This document shows, piece by piece, positions 26,194 to 37,444 of a DNA stretch of 64,000 nt. Position 1 is the first letter of the stretch, and each line of letters begins with the position of its first letter. Source of the stretch: Liolophura sinensis (Eukaryota > Mollusca > Polyplacophora > Chitonida > Chitonidae). The stretch lies in contig NC_088301.1 in NCBI RefSeq assembly GCF_032854445.1, forward strand, positions 39,421,187-39,485,186, written 5' to 3'. The notes beneath the pieces were generated by a model, which made no database searches, was not told the origin of the DNA, and saw only the letters and a program-made list of their open reading frames with translations. Both the position numbers and the translations under genes were made by a program.

Positions 26194-26207
26194 GTTTCCA
26201 TGGAAAC
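26194..26207. promoter_or_regulatory. RFX X-box-like palindrome
   Basis: 'gtttccatggaaac' is a perfect 14-bp palindrome and fits the X-box consensus bound by RFX factors (GTNNCC, short centre, GGNAAC). In animals such sites often sit near start sites of cilium genes. Here it lies between the - strand frame ending upstream at 26071 and a + strand splice-donor-like 'gaaggtaagta' at about 26255. Function is inferred. Confidence 0.45.
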
Positions 26208-27127
26208 TTATCGTAGTGTGCAACGCCTCGAATACGAGCGGTTTCAGTTTTTCACCGAAGGTAAGTAAATGAAATTGTTAGTGTTAAAATAGTAGACGTT
26301 TTAGGAAGGATCCCAAGCATGTCTATTGGTCTATGTTGATTGACGTGAGTTAATACTTTGCGTGCATGTGAATGCTGCGAATCAGATGTAATATGCTCAC
26401 CGATTTGCGAGAACTCATATATTGGTGATGCGAAAAGAAGTTACACAGGTACTGTTGTAAAAAGCACATGTTATGAGTTTTGTTTCTGTTCCATTGCAGT
26501 ATCTATATTAAATTAACCAGTGAATGTAGTCGCAACACTTGGTACCCTCGTTTCTGTGTGTGTCTCCATTTTCATGGTCTTATATTATGTGACGAGCCAC
26601 CACAAAACAATTAACACACATGGGCTGCTATCTCAGTTGAGTAGCTTTATTCTTTATGCATATACCGGCGAAGACACCTGCCTAAAATAAAAACTTCAAC
26701 AAAGTGATTTTTAATTCTAATCAGTGACGATGGCAAGTGCCTGTTCGAACGCATGCGCAGTCAATATGTCGTTACAAGCTACTGAGCACATTAACACGGA
26801 TCGGTGTTGACGTCGGGGTAGCATAAATCAGCAGGGCAGTCTTAAAAGCCTTGTATCAGCCAGTGAAAATTTGGTCCAAGTGACAGAATCCCCGTTTGCT
26901 TTTGTGCATCGTGGTCTCTCTTTGTAATTATTCCCATTGAAGTACTGTAGTACTACCGATAATTATCAGTGGACACGTCACTTGCTATCATATGAGCTCA
27001 TTATAAGCTTTCCTAAAGTTCTGAATGCAGATTTTCTCTGCTGTAATAATAATACCATCTTGTAACGTTATTTTTGAAACAGGTCGAACTCTAAGCCAGA
27101 AACTAGGACACTGTTACATGTCAAATC
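26208..27127. other. Non-coding
   Basis: No gene recognised. A + strand ATG inside the X-box opens a short frame that runs 66 bases to the donor-like 'gtaagtaa'. Too little to call an exon. Confidence 0.4.
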
Positions 27128-27193
27128 TGATGTTAAATGATTTATTTGTTGATTTATTTGATTGGTGTTTTACGCCGTCATGATGTTAAATGA
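27128..27193 (-). mobile_element. 40-bp truncated SINE with perfect target-site duplications
   Basis: The insert at 27141-27180 is the reverse complement of the SINE 3' terminus (tail 'aaataaatcaacaaata' type, then 'tgacggcgtaaaacacc' on the - strand). It is flanked by a perfect 13-bp duplication, 'tgatgttaaatga', at 27128-27140 and 27181-27193. This is the signature of target-primed reverse transcription that stopped after copying only the last ~25 bases plus tail. Confidence 0.85.
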
Positions 27194-27675
27194 CTTAGCT
27201 GAACTTTTATCTGGACCAACGCCATTTTAATGACAGTCAGGTTTAGTGGCGAATAGCTGTCACGACGTATCATTGTTTACAGTAGGGATCGGGAAGTGGC
27301 TTAGGGAGTGGGATGCACGACTACAAGTACTGGGCACATGCTGTACAGGTTCAATCCCAGGCTTGAAAAGGGACTTTGTAAATAACCAATCAATTCATCG
27401 TATGGACCTTGACGACGGCGTTCGTGAGGCCGTTCTATAACTAGAAATAAATTTTTTTGAAAGCAGCTTGGATTCCACCAGTGTAACGCACGTCAAACGT
27501 GGGAAACTTTGTCAGTAGCCTTAAATAACCGGTTGAGAGCACTCCCATAAAACCTCTCATATAACTGAGTAGAACATTTTTGATTATGACGTCAAAAAAA
27601 CAAAACAAATTAATCCTGACATCGACTAATATATTATTTACTAATCTAACAGTCAAACAATCAAGATACAAGGAG
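27194..27675. other. Non-coding, tRNA-like trace
   Basis: About 27295-27360 shows a B-box-like 'caggttcaatcccagg' after a degenerate A-box-like 'gtggcttagggagtggg'. This is probably an old tRNA-SINE head. The rest is unrecognised. Confidence 0.35.
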
Positions 27676-27905
27676 ACCTCCGTGGCGAGGGGTTGGCATG
27701 TTATTGCAGCACAATGAGTCAGAAGCATCTCACCAATGCGGTCGCTGTGAGTTCAGGCTGGCTTCCTCTCCGGCTGTACGTGGGAAGGTCTGTAAGCAAC
27801 CTGCGGATGGTCGTGCGATTCATGTGAGCCAGTTCAAATCCATGCTCATGCTGGGTGTGGATGGCTGTGAGTTTTCCTCGGGTTCAGTCCGGCTCCCTAC
27901 TGCGT
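27676..27905 (+). mobile_element. Degenerate tRNA-derived SINE
   Basis: Shares with the intact copy at 37166-37430: 'gacctccgtggc', 'tcaccaatgcggtcgctgtgagttca', 'gctggcttcctctccggctgtacgtgggaaggtctg' type blocks and 'atggtcgtg'. The A-box region, core and 3' tail are deleted or diverged. Old copy. Confidence 0.75.
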
Positions 27906-28345
27906 AAAAATCCAGTCCAAACAAGTCTCATGTTCAGATTAATGAAATCGTAGTTATTTTGCGGTTAAAAAATTATATACATGCATATAGGTAGGTTGTG
28001 TTTCTTTTTCAAGGTAGTGTAATTCAAGTTAGATCACGATATCCACCACTTTTTCTGTCAGATAATTAATCTAAAGTATCTAGTGGCTAATTAACGTGTA
28101 AAATATTGGACAACCAGCCATTCATATGTATGTAGAGAGAAGTAATTATAATTCCGATATGACAAAAATTAACGCTTGCATTTATAAATATGCACATTGG
28201 CAAACGTATAATGACACAGACAGTTATTAAACCATGAAACCGCACCCTGGAGCGATATAGGATTAAAGGGAGATAACCAACGCACTGTCGCCTCGTAATG
28301 ACTGGTTTTTTGATTTCTTGATCAAAGTGTGATACGAGGCATGAA

Positions 28346-28355
28346 TGATTGACAG
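28346..28355 (+). promoter_or_regulatory. TALE homeodomain-like site
   Basis: 'tgattgacag' equals the PBX-MEIS/PREP decamer known from animals. It lies 1.4 kb upstream of the PDZRN-like start codon. A second exact copy is at 40497-40506. A decamer by itself is weak evidence of binding. Confidence 0.3.
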
Positions 28356-28662
28356 GTACGCGATAAAAACTGTCACTCTATCGGGGTGTAGGTCAGGTAT
28401 ATGTTAGAATCATTGGGTTAAGTTTGATGTAGTAGGTCTATTGGCTTTGTTTACGTCGTTGAAACACTGTATCTGCAGTTTCATGGAAAGCGTCTCAATT
28501 GACACGGAATAGTGATAATGTTGCTAGGGCGTTTGTTAATGCGGTTATTTAATTCAATAATTGCGTCCACATCAGAATTTTACTTTGAATTATTTTACCT
28601 GCGCAATGTTAGACATTATATATATACAAACTACAGAACCACTATTCTTAATAGATTTAACG

Positions 28663-28701
28663 TTTTTTTTTTGTTTTTTTTTTTTTTGTTTTTTTTTTTT
28701 T
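28663..28701. repeat. Poly-T tract
   Basis: Three runs of T broken by single G. Simple sequence, prone to length error. Confidence 0.9.
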
Positions 28702-29721
28702 GCTACAAATGCAGACATAAACGAATATCCATGGCTACCTTTCGCCATTCGGTAAGTCTCACTCGGGAACTATAGGGTAATAGTAACGGAGGGATGAAAT
28801 GCTGTGACAGGATAATACGAGGATATTAGTAGTGTGTCAAAAACAAAAAGCTTTTTTTAACCCGTATATATTAAAAATTAAAATTAGGAATACTTAAATA
28901 AAATAAGATATTATGATAAGACAAGTATAAATGTATATCAAAAGGAGCTTCTGGGGACATAAACCGCAAATTACATCAACATTTAAATCTTTGATTTTGC
29001 ATTTGAATTCACAAATACCTTCGTGATATCTGTCCCTAATTTGGAAAATAACTGGTTTTAGTAAGAAAGATTTCAAAAACGCTCGAGTTTATATACTCGT
29101 ACATTTATTTTATTTTGTCATATGTCTCTCCTTGCGAGATGATGGGACATCAACATGCATCATGTGGGCACTATGATACTAATGTACGAGAAACGTCTTC
29201 TCTGTAACATGAACAAAGTGTATTGATGAAATCGTCAGTTCACACATTTTCCGTCACTATGTTCATAATGTACACATTTTCAACTTCAGTTTTTTCATGA
29301 CGGTTGCAAGTAGAATGGCCCTTCAGGTGTTATAATCCTGTGACCAATCCGAAGCCAGTGAAACTAGGTCAATGTTTAAATTAGATCGAATTTGACAAGA
29401 ATAGCTATGAAGTCGTTGGCTGACGAGTTGATGTCTGTCTGAGTGACTATGCACGCTTTCTGTGTGTCAAATGAGCATCGGGCTTGACGCATTCAGGGAG
29501 AGATACTGGAATACCAGTACTGATTTATTAACCGTTGCAGATAGCAAGCTAAGACAAGATATCGAGGCGAGCAGTAGTTCTGCAGGCGTAACTTATGCAG
29601 GTTGCTGACCTTATCGATGGGGATTTTCGGATGGAGATGAAATAAAGAAGTACGAATGTCTTAACTGGGTACTTTTCGCATTGATGAATTTAATGATTAC
29701 AAGTTTTAAGACTTTCCGAAA

Positions 29722-30447
29722 ATGGGATTCGATGTCGATAGATTCGCAAATCGTGTGACAGACGACAAAAAGTGTTCGTTATGCCAAGGGGTGTTGGAGC
29801 ATCCGGTGAGAACAACCTGCTGTCATGTTTTCTGCTGGGATTGCATATTCCCCTGGGTGAAACGTCATGGGAAGTGCCCAAAAAACTGCCGTGCCTTAAA
29901 GACAGCAGACTTGGACCAGTTTGTCTTGTTACCCTTAAAGCGGGAAATATCCAAGATGTTCGTGCGGTGCGATTTTGTGGATAGGGGCTGTGAAGCAGTT
30001 GTTAGGCTGTCCGACTTGGCATGTCACACTCAGAGTTGTCCAAAACGTCCGGTTCAGTGTAGAAACGCCGGCTGTGGGTTTACGATTGATCGCGCGGACC
30101 TTCAAACTCACGAGCGAAAAGAGTGTGACTTCCGGCCAGTTGGCGCCTGCATCAAAGGATGTGAGCTTGTGCTGCTTAAAAAGTCTGCCACGAACCACGA
30201 CTGCATGAAAGCGTTAAGAAAACTTGTTAGAGAACAGGAGGTAAAAATTGAGACTATGGAAGCTGACATGGCCACCCTCATATCTAAATACCATCGACGT
30301 GAAAAAATACTCCTGTCCCAAATTGTGGAACTGAAAATTCAAAATCGATTGCCAAAATATTTAAGTATTACAAAAAATAATTCGCATTCGAGGAATTACC
30401 CAGCTGGAGAGATGACAACTGCCCGAAAAGGTCCTCATTTTTTAAAG
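29722..30447 (+). CDS. PDZRN3/4-like E3 ubiquitin ligase, exon 1 (RING and TRAF-type zinc fingers)
   Basis: Encodes 242 residues beginning MGFDVDRF, close to the conserved MGFELDRF start of PDZRN3/PDZRN4 (LNX3/LNX4). The RING finger uses C18, C21, C33, H35, C38, C41, C52 and C56. The last pair is spaced C-x3-C, as in this family. A TRAF-like zinc-finger block follows with C83, C90, H102, C106, C113, C118, H130, C135, C143, C147, H159 and C161. A charged, probably coiled-coil stretch spans about 161-215. Family members are cytoplasmic E3 ligases that add PDZ domains after this module and act at junctions and synapses and on receptor signalling. The start is supported by a strong Kozak context (aaaATGG) and an in-frame TAA 15 nt upstream. 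The exon ends in phase 0 at AAAG|GTAAGA. Reading on gives only five codons and a stop, so the protein is partial here. All zinc ligands are intact. Confidence 0.92.
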
Positions 30448-30453
30448 GTAAGA
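30446..30453 (+). promoter_or_regulatory. 5' splice site ending PDZRN-like exon 1
   Basis: 'ag|gtaaga', with exon end 30447 and intron start 30448, is near the animal donor consensus. The codon boundary coincides (phase 0 after Lys242). An earlier 'aaag|gtcctc' at 30430 is a poorer donor. Confidence 0.75.
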
Positions 30454-32071
30454 TTGTACCGATAAATGAGTTATCCGACTCGTTTCCATATCGTTAAAAA
30501 CAGTTGTCCCTTGTTGATGTGCATTCTGTGAATGTGTTGGTTAAAGAATGCAGCCCGAGATTTTCGTATCTGTTTCACGTACTCGCTTCTTTCAAGGAAA
30601 ATATATATATATAATTTATAAAGTTACCATTCATGTTGTCATCATGTCATATCGCTCCACTAGCTACATGCTGTGTGATGAGTGCACTTCTCCGGCCAAG
30701 TCTAACACCTCGAACATCCTACACTTCATCTATGTTCTTGTGAAGAATAACTTTAGTGTATTAATGTATAGTTAATTTGTCGACACCGTATATACAGCCA
30801 AATAACACATTTTCCCCACATTTTATCCGGGGAACCCTTTTGAATGTAATCATTAAATGAAGAAGTATATTGTGAAGATAAATATATTATCAAATTTAAT
30901 TGCTGGTCTTAATACACGGAAGAAAAAATAGATCAAAATAGCCATGTTTTCAAAATGACACTTGCTTATTAGTGATAATGTAATGCATAATTAATAATAG
31001 CTTTAAGTGCTCATGAATATTAAACTGTCATGTTGAATAGGTGCCGCACACATTTCGTTTGTGCACGCTGTGCATATGGTATATCAATGTGATTGTTCAC
31101 TAGACATGTTGTGTCCAGGATAAGCTTTGGCGTTCTAATCAGCTTAGGTGTCATCTGAATGCAGTTTAATAACACAGCCGTTATATGATTCATCGGTTTA
31201 TTGTTCAAACCTGTCAATAGAAAATGCGCGCCAAGCTCTGTCTTTGACTTAAATAATTGGTTTCGTCATTCACATGCACTTGTCTCTTTGAAGACGGGGA
31301 GCCTGTTTCGTCTGTTTCAGGCCTTCGTTATTTCTAAATTACCATCAAAATCGTAGTAAATGAACCGTTCTTAAGTAGATTTAGCGCGTGAATTTACATT
31401 TATAACTACGACGGTTTAAGATATGAGCGTCAAAAAAGCAAGAGTAATATCCTGCATTTACTCTAATTGTATGAAAAGAAAAAATTCAAGAAATGAAATA
31501 CAGAGTATATATTATTCTCCCTCTCTCACGAGCTAAACATTTCATAAGTTTGTTAATGGCTTGCACATCTGCCATAATACATTAATTAACCTATCGAAAT
31601 ATCACAGTATAGATCCTATACATCATATACATCAAGGTCAGATCCATTGCCTTAGATAATAGTGCGATGGCTTTTACGCTGATGAACAAAGACCAGACCT
31701 TCCAATTAGACGCGAAACCTTTGACCTTCTAAATCTGTTTTTGTTACCACTATCATCCTACCAAGGCCATCATCTTCCACCTAACAGTACACCAGATCTG
31801 AGATAACATGACTTCATGTAAACTGATCGGGATGAATCCTATTACCATAATCAACACCGCTACACGCTTAGCAGTACATTGCACGTGCATGTTGATAGAG
31901 AAGCTGCTTTGACCACCCACCTATGTCGCGGGGGTTTGGGTGTCTTTTTCGTTATCAAAAACATATGTGTCTCCGCCTCGCCACTATGTCTGACACCATG
32001 ACACAAAATGCGCCGATGCATATTTATGCAAACGCGTATGCATAAATTAAGATACAATCAATTTTATTTCG

Positions 32072-32103
32072 CCTGTCATATTAATGCTAATTAATATGAC
32101 AGG
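32072..32103. repeat. Perfect 14-bp-arm palindrome
   Basis: 'cctgtcatattaat' and its exact reverse complement flank a 4-bp centre (gcta). Contains TAAT/ATTA homeodomain cores on both arms. It could be a dimer site, a small hairpin or chance. Confidence 0.8.
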
Positions 32104-32265
32104 ACAAAAGGTGTCTTAAGGCTCGTAGGCAATTATTAGTGTGGTCTGGTACATTGTATTGTCGACCTATACAGTTCAGCTATAGTATAAATTTGAAATA
32201 TAAGTTATTATCAGCCAACACAAATACTGTATTTTACTAGCTATGGTTAACAATATATACCTGTT

Positions 32266-32279
32266 CACCTGTCCAGGTG
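32266..32279. promoter_or_regulatory. Inverted pair of E2-boxes
   Basis: 'cacctgtccaggtg' holds CACCTG and CAGGTG two bases apart. CACCTG is bound by Snail/ZEB zinc fingers and some bHLH factors. It lies about 170 bp from the palindrome at 32072 within the putative intron. Confidence 0.35.
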
Positions 32280-32508
32280 TTTTTTTATTGGTCTGTATTT
32301 GTGATTATTGACCAATACATAGTCGGAAGCTTAAACCTCGGCGTCTTTCGTTATTTCAATTCCCGTTACTATTTTGTTTGTGGCTTCAAGTTGAACTGTT
32401 GGGCCGAAAAGTACGCCATATGACGTCGTATCTCACCTTACTGAGTTCATCTTTGCTGAACGTGAACAAAAATTTGGACTGTAGTTTGGGCTCCATGGTA
32501 TAGTCACG

Positions 32509-32526
32509 TATATATATATATATATA
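32509..32526. repeat. (TA)9 microsatellite
   Basis: Eighteen bases of alternating TA. Confidence 0.95.
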
Positions 32527-32953
32527 CAGCTTTCATCGGATGAACATAATTTGCGCCGCCTTATTTCGGCAAAATATAATTGCCTCATTAATAACTCCAA
32601 ATGATAAGTGTAACGTGCACTAGCACAGACAGAGAAACTCAGTTAACAAAATTAATTATTTCAAAACAATTGTGCCCATGTCCAATCTAACAGACAAAAT
32701 GCACAAATAAATGCAATACAGGATTACCATGGCTATAAGATTTGTTCAGTCACGATGTGTTCTTGCGCTGATTGTATTAATTACTTTTCCTTAATTAGCC
32801 AAATACTTAATTAACTCGGGTGTCACAGGTAGAGAGTTATGTATGTATTTAGAAAAAAGGTCAGCGAAGTTGGGCGAACCTGGTGTGCAGGGTCAGTACG
32901 TGTATAGCTGGAATGGATATTGCACCACAAGCACACATATAAACACTATCTTG

Positions 32954-32955
<2 letters not shown>

Positions 32956-32999
<44 letters not shown>
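32956..32999. repeat. (TA)22 microsatellite
   Basis: Forty-four bases of pure alternating TA. The length is likely polymorphic. Confidence 0.95.
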
Positions 33000-33001
<2 letters not shown>

Positions 33002-33372
33002 GTTAGCTTTTGAAAGAGCCAAGGTTTGTTCTCATTGTTCTCATTGAATGCTTTTTGTTTTGAATCTATATATACAGTCTTCGTTGGGTCTTTGCTTATC
33101 GGTGGTTTTGTCATGAACCAGTCTGTTGGCCTATTTGATTCTCCAAGCAATGCTCCTCTCCATATATCGTATGTTTACGACGTCAGAAAACAGCGGAAAT
33201 GTGTTTGTCGAATATATTAATATTAGAACTGCAGTAAACGGTTGAAACATTTTTGCAACTAAACGTACCGCTCTCAAACCTCTGACATACATCCGAATCC
33301 TCCTCTCAATCAACTTCACCCAACAGGACCTGCGAAATCACACCTCAGCTGTTTCTTCATGAATCCCCCCGT

Positions 33373-33383
33373 TTTGGCGCGAA
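33373..33383 (+). promoter_or_regulatory. E2F-like site
   Basis: 'tttggcgcgaa' matches the E2F/DP consensus TTTSSCGC with a near-palindromic extension. No CpG-rich promoter or first exon was recognised beside it, so the function is unclear. Confidence 0.25.
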
Positions 33384-36300
33384 CCCTTAACGAGCACGGC
33401 TGCCCTGAATGGCTTGTGACTCATTGATTTTGCTCATAGGAATCGCTATCAACTTGACAAACCTTTCAGACAAGGTCCAATTGATAACGGAATGCGACTA
33501 GTTGATGTCATGGTGAAGATTGCATGCATTCTTCTACCAATATAATACATCGCTGGTTGGGCCACGAGAACCCGATACTTGTGTTCACTGTTGCAGTTAC
33601 TGAATAGCTATCCTATTGGCCAGGGCCTTGCAATGCTTATAGCAGAAACAAAACTGTTCAGATTGTGCACATTGACTGTTCCGTTTTGGCATAGTTAGAG
33701 ATTCTACAATATGTTATTAGCGTCGTATTATTAAAGTTTATTCCAACGGGTTGTTGTAATGCTACTGTGTAGCAGTCGACACATAACGATGTTGTTCGCT
33801 GTTTTTTTGTTCTTTTTTGTAAAAACATCTCTTTTTACGCTGAAGTCTAGCACGTGCTACCGAATCCAGAGCACGTATATAGTACACGGCGAACCCTTTG
33901 GCCTTTCATTTTACTAGTACAGCCTTCCCATTTATTGCCTCGGGGAGCCCGTACAAGTCAATGACCAAAGACAATCCTTAAAATTTTCGTATGAAGCTGT
34001 TAAAATCAATGGGAGCCTAATTTGTCGATGTCTTCACAGCCAGATGTCAAACATCAATTAAAGAAGAAGATTGATGAGCCCTGCGTACTAATTGTCAGCA
34101 CTGAATCAATGAGTCGGTCCTGAATGACCAAACCAGGAATTCGATAAATGTAGAAAGGATAGGCGATGGATTACTTCAATTTATAGTCTATACAAGAAAG
34201 CAAGCGGGGGAGTTAATACGAAACTGTATACATCTGTGTATACATACATCACCAACGATCTTCATCACCAACGACACGTTAATAATTTACTCTTAAGAAC
34301 AAAACTGATACGAGAGCAGTTTGATAGCTAGAATTAGATTCATCATTGTACCTTCCGCAAAGAATAAGACCTTGCTACGAAACAATATAATTAAAAGTTT
34401 GAATAAGATTATCTAACAAAGAATAACAAGAAATATAAATTTATTGAAAGTTTACAGTTCTGATCTTGGTTCGGTTTTATCGTCGGCCTGCTATTTAGAA
34501 ACGTACTATGCCAGTATATACTTGTGAAACTTTAAGCATCATACATTGTTGGTTTGACCTAGTATATACTGGTAACTGCGTTGCTCACTATGATTTACAA
34601 TTTTTGCGTGGGCTGACGAGAATGAAAACTTTAGGCAGAAATAGATGCTAAATGCTCGAAGACGGCCATTTGGATTTTCACAGCCTATATAAAAATTTAT
34701 GTACGCATCTACATTCGTATTTCCACTGCGTGTACTGTGTGCTAATGGAACAGCGTGCTTGTTGTGTAGGGAGTACCTGTAAGCCGGGTATTATTAGTTT
34801 AACACGTGCTCTGGGGCTTTCCCCATCCCACTCATAATGGTACAATACAAAAACACATCTTTTTGTGTGTCAGATATGCAAATTATTTAATCTACATATT
34901 CAAAGTAGGATATTACCATAATAAAGGTTAAGGGGTTATGTAGATAGTAAGAAAACCAGACGGTTTAACCTAAGATTCAATATCTAGACAAAGTTAAAAA
35001 AAAATTACCGTGGGAAAACAAAAACACAGGAAGCGTGTTGGGAAGAGGTTTTCATAACGCCAATTTCTTTTAATTTTTTCTAGAGATCTTCCGTTATCGC
35101 TATAGCTTGTTCTTAGGTTTTAATGTAAATTAAATGTAAATAAGCTAATTACAAACACCTCTACGCAACGGTTGGGTAAGTATTTGCGATAAGAGATCGT
35201 AAACATATGTTAGGATATTGCTTAAGAACGAAAACATCAGTACCGACACTAGGGCTCAAAACTCACCAGGGGACAAAAGCAAATGCCTTTAGGACCGTGG
35301 GGCTATAATCATTCCTCATTGTTACATGTTGAAAAACAGATCTCCTATTTCTCCAGTTTCAAGGTGTCAGATCGGAAATCTTAACACAGAAGCAGGTAAT
35401 GTTCCTGTCTAAGAAGATAGCCGTTTAGTCGGAATTAAAAATGTCTATTATAACATGAATATTTATGAGCTGTAATAGGGGGAAACGGCCGCGTTATGTT
35501 CATCACGGGAATATTGTCAGCAAGATGACTCGGCATGTGTTTGCATAATCTATACAGTCTTCTCGCACATTAATCGTTTTAATAGCTTATATTGCTTCTA
35601 TTTTATTAGAAAATATATAGCCACTGTTTGTAGGCAATTATTAACAAAGAATCCTCTAATTATTTTCTTTAATGATTCTTTGTCTTTAATTACGCCATCT
35701 TGCTCTACTTTGCTAACTCGATAAATTTATCAGGTTTTCTGCACGCTATACAGCGTAAGAAGAGTAGCTTCCCCTTGATTAAATCGTTCAAATAGTTGCT
35801 GTATGCCATGACAGTAGCTAACAGATTGTGAAAAGATCCAGTACAAGACAGGGGCAAGTCTTCTTTGAAGCGTACCAAGTTTGTATCAACCAAACGAGCA
35901 CATGTCTGACTCCGTAATGTTATGTTATGGCGGTTGCAGACATAAACTGACATTCTTTTCTGAAAGGACATAAACAATGATAAAACGAGTTGGTCTGGTA
36001 TTTTCTGTTAGCCTAAAGCTGACTAAGCGTTAAATTGGATTTAATTATTTGCAGGCTGTTAATGAATGGTGCGGTTTTTAAACTCGGATACGATTAAGAG
36101 ATACTTTAATAAGTGTATACCGCTTGACTTGAATTTGCCACCCGAGCAGGACAATAGCTCCATCACAAAAACTCATGAACACATGCATCTTGTTTACTTT
36201 TTACTGCCTTTCCTTTTATACAGAGCTTAGGAAAGGGACATTCTCAATGACAGGCTTTTAATTTGTGTCAGATATAATCGGTACTGACTCATGTTAAAAA

Positions 36301-36539
36301 TATCAGGCAACCGTGCTTTACTGTGTCGCAATCCATGGTCTGTTGATGTGGTTTAAGGCATTGCTTTTAATTCAGCCCTTTATTTCACGATGGTTTTCTA
36401 ATCATATCAAGTTAAGTTAACTTCAGCCAAACAAGTTTAAACATGGAATAACTTGGAATACGATTCACACATTCTTGACGATACAGTGAAAATCATTGAT
36501 ACTTTTTAAGCCCCATTTATCTTGATCATACTTAGGTTG

Positions 36540-36765
36540 TCTCAGCCCTCAGAAGCTTCGTTCTAAATACAAATGGGCATTCGGTCCCGGTGTTAGCATC
36601 AAGCTAGTTCGGCCCTGGGCTGAGGTTAGGAGGTAGAACAAGTACCTTTTATACGTGACGAAGGGCGATGGTTTTCTCTCGGCTTCGCACGGGATTTTGT
36701 TTGTTTTGTTTTGGTCCATAAATTTGACTACTATAATTCGATAAATAAATGAGTGAATAAATGAG
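36540..36765 (+). mobile_element. Degenerate SINE-like element with (aaatgag)n tail
   Basis: Contains 'gttttctctcggcttcgcacggg', resembling a SINE core, then 'ataaataaatgagtgaataaatgag' as an A-rich tail. The tRNA head is not recognised and no target-site duplication was identified. Confidence 0.4.
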
Positions 36766-36997
36766 TATCTTTTTTGTATTTATCCACCATACTCCAGTAC
36801 TAACGAATAGTTTTTACAAAAATCAACAATCTGTCGTATTTCATTCCTATAGTTAAACAATATATCTGCAAAACAACATCCAAGAGTGTTTTCAGACAAT
36901 TTTGCTCTCAGAAGTGAACGTTTCAATATTAGGAAAATATTCAATTATAAGTACATATTTATGTAATTATATTACAGAGAAGGTAAGATTGACCTAA

Positions 36998-37080
36998 TAT
37001 AAATAAAGACGTACAGCATAGAGAATAAAACCAGAGCAGGGACGAAAGTTTAACAGCTGGTAAAAGGTCACGCGAAAGGC
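36998..37080 (+). repeat. Dispersed repeat R1, copy 3 (partial)
   Basis: Shares 'acagcatagagaataaaaccagagcagggacga' type sequence and 'aaaaggtcacgcg' with the other R1 copies. It breaks off after about 80 bp. Confidence 0.55.
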
Positions 37081-37151
37081 TGTTATTTATAAAGGAAGGA
37101 ATCATTGCTAGATTTCGTAACAATATCAACAAACAAAATAAATAGATGTCT

Positions 37152-37444
37152 TAAATCTTCGAATCGGGGGCCTCCGTAGCTCAGTTGGTTAGCGCGCTAG
37201 CACGGCGTAATGACCCGGGAGACTCTCACCAATCCGGTCACTGTGTGAGTTCAAGTTCAGCGCATGCTGGCTTCCTGTCCGGCTGTACGTGGGAAGGTCT
37301 TTCACCAACCTGTGAATGGTCGTGTGTTTCCAACGGGCTCTGCCCGGTTTCCTCCCACCATAATGCTGGCCGTCGTCGTATAAGTGAAATATTCTTGAGT
37401 ACGGCGTAAAACACCTATCAAATAAATAAATAAATCTTCGTATC
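37152..37444 (+). mobile_element. Near full-length tRNA-derived SINE with target-site duplication
   Basis: The body is 37166-37430. The head has a pol III A box 'tagctcagttgg' (37177-37188) and a B box near 37247-37257. The core runs 'gctggcttcctgtccggctg', 'gtttcctcccacc', 'ataatgctggcc'. The 3' end is 'gagtacggcgtaaaacacc', then an (aaat)n tail. A 14-bp target-site duplication, 'taaatcttcg.atc' (one mismatch), lies at 37152-37165 and 37431-37444. It resembles the V-SINE/RUDI type widespread in molluscs. The family name is from memory. The clear duplication suggests a fairly recent insertion. Confidence 0.9.

Larger units (their letters stand above)
27906..29721 (+). other. Upstream region of the PDZRN-like exon
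   Basis: Non-coding. The part nearest the start codon should hold the promoter and 5' UTR of the PDZRN-like gene. I see no convincing TATA box and cannot fix the transcription start. An in-frame TAA lies 15 nt before the ATG at 29722. Frames at 28512-28775 run across the poly-T tract and are artefacts. Confidence 0.4.
30454..36539 (+). other. Putative intron 1, AT-rich, no exon recognised
   Basis: No PDZ-domain coding (GLGF-type loop or flanking strands) was recognised in the open frames available. It holds the palindromes, (TA)n tracts and motifs listed separately. 33900-34150 and 35450-35700 look less repetitive and rich in TAAT/ATTA cores, so they are candidate intronic regulatory sequence. 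That is inference. Confidence 0.45.

Noticed and set aside
28512-28775. Phe-rich frames across 28663-28701
   Set aside because: Created by the poly-T tract.
29722-30465. PDZRN-like segment as a complete 247-aa gene
   Set aside because: The last five codons and stop follow a strong donor at 30447/30448, and family members continue into PDZ domains. An intronless RING-only gene is less likely but not excluded.
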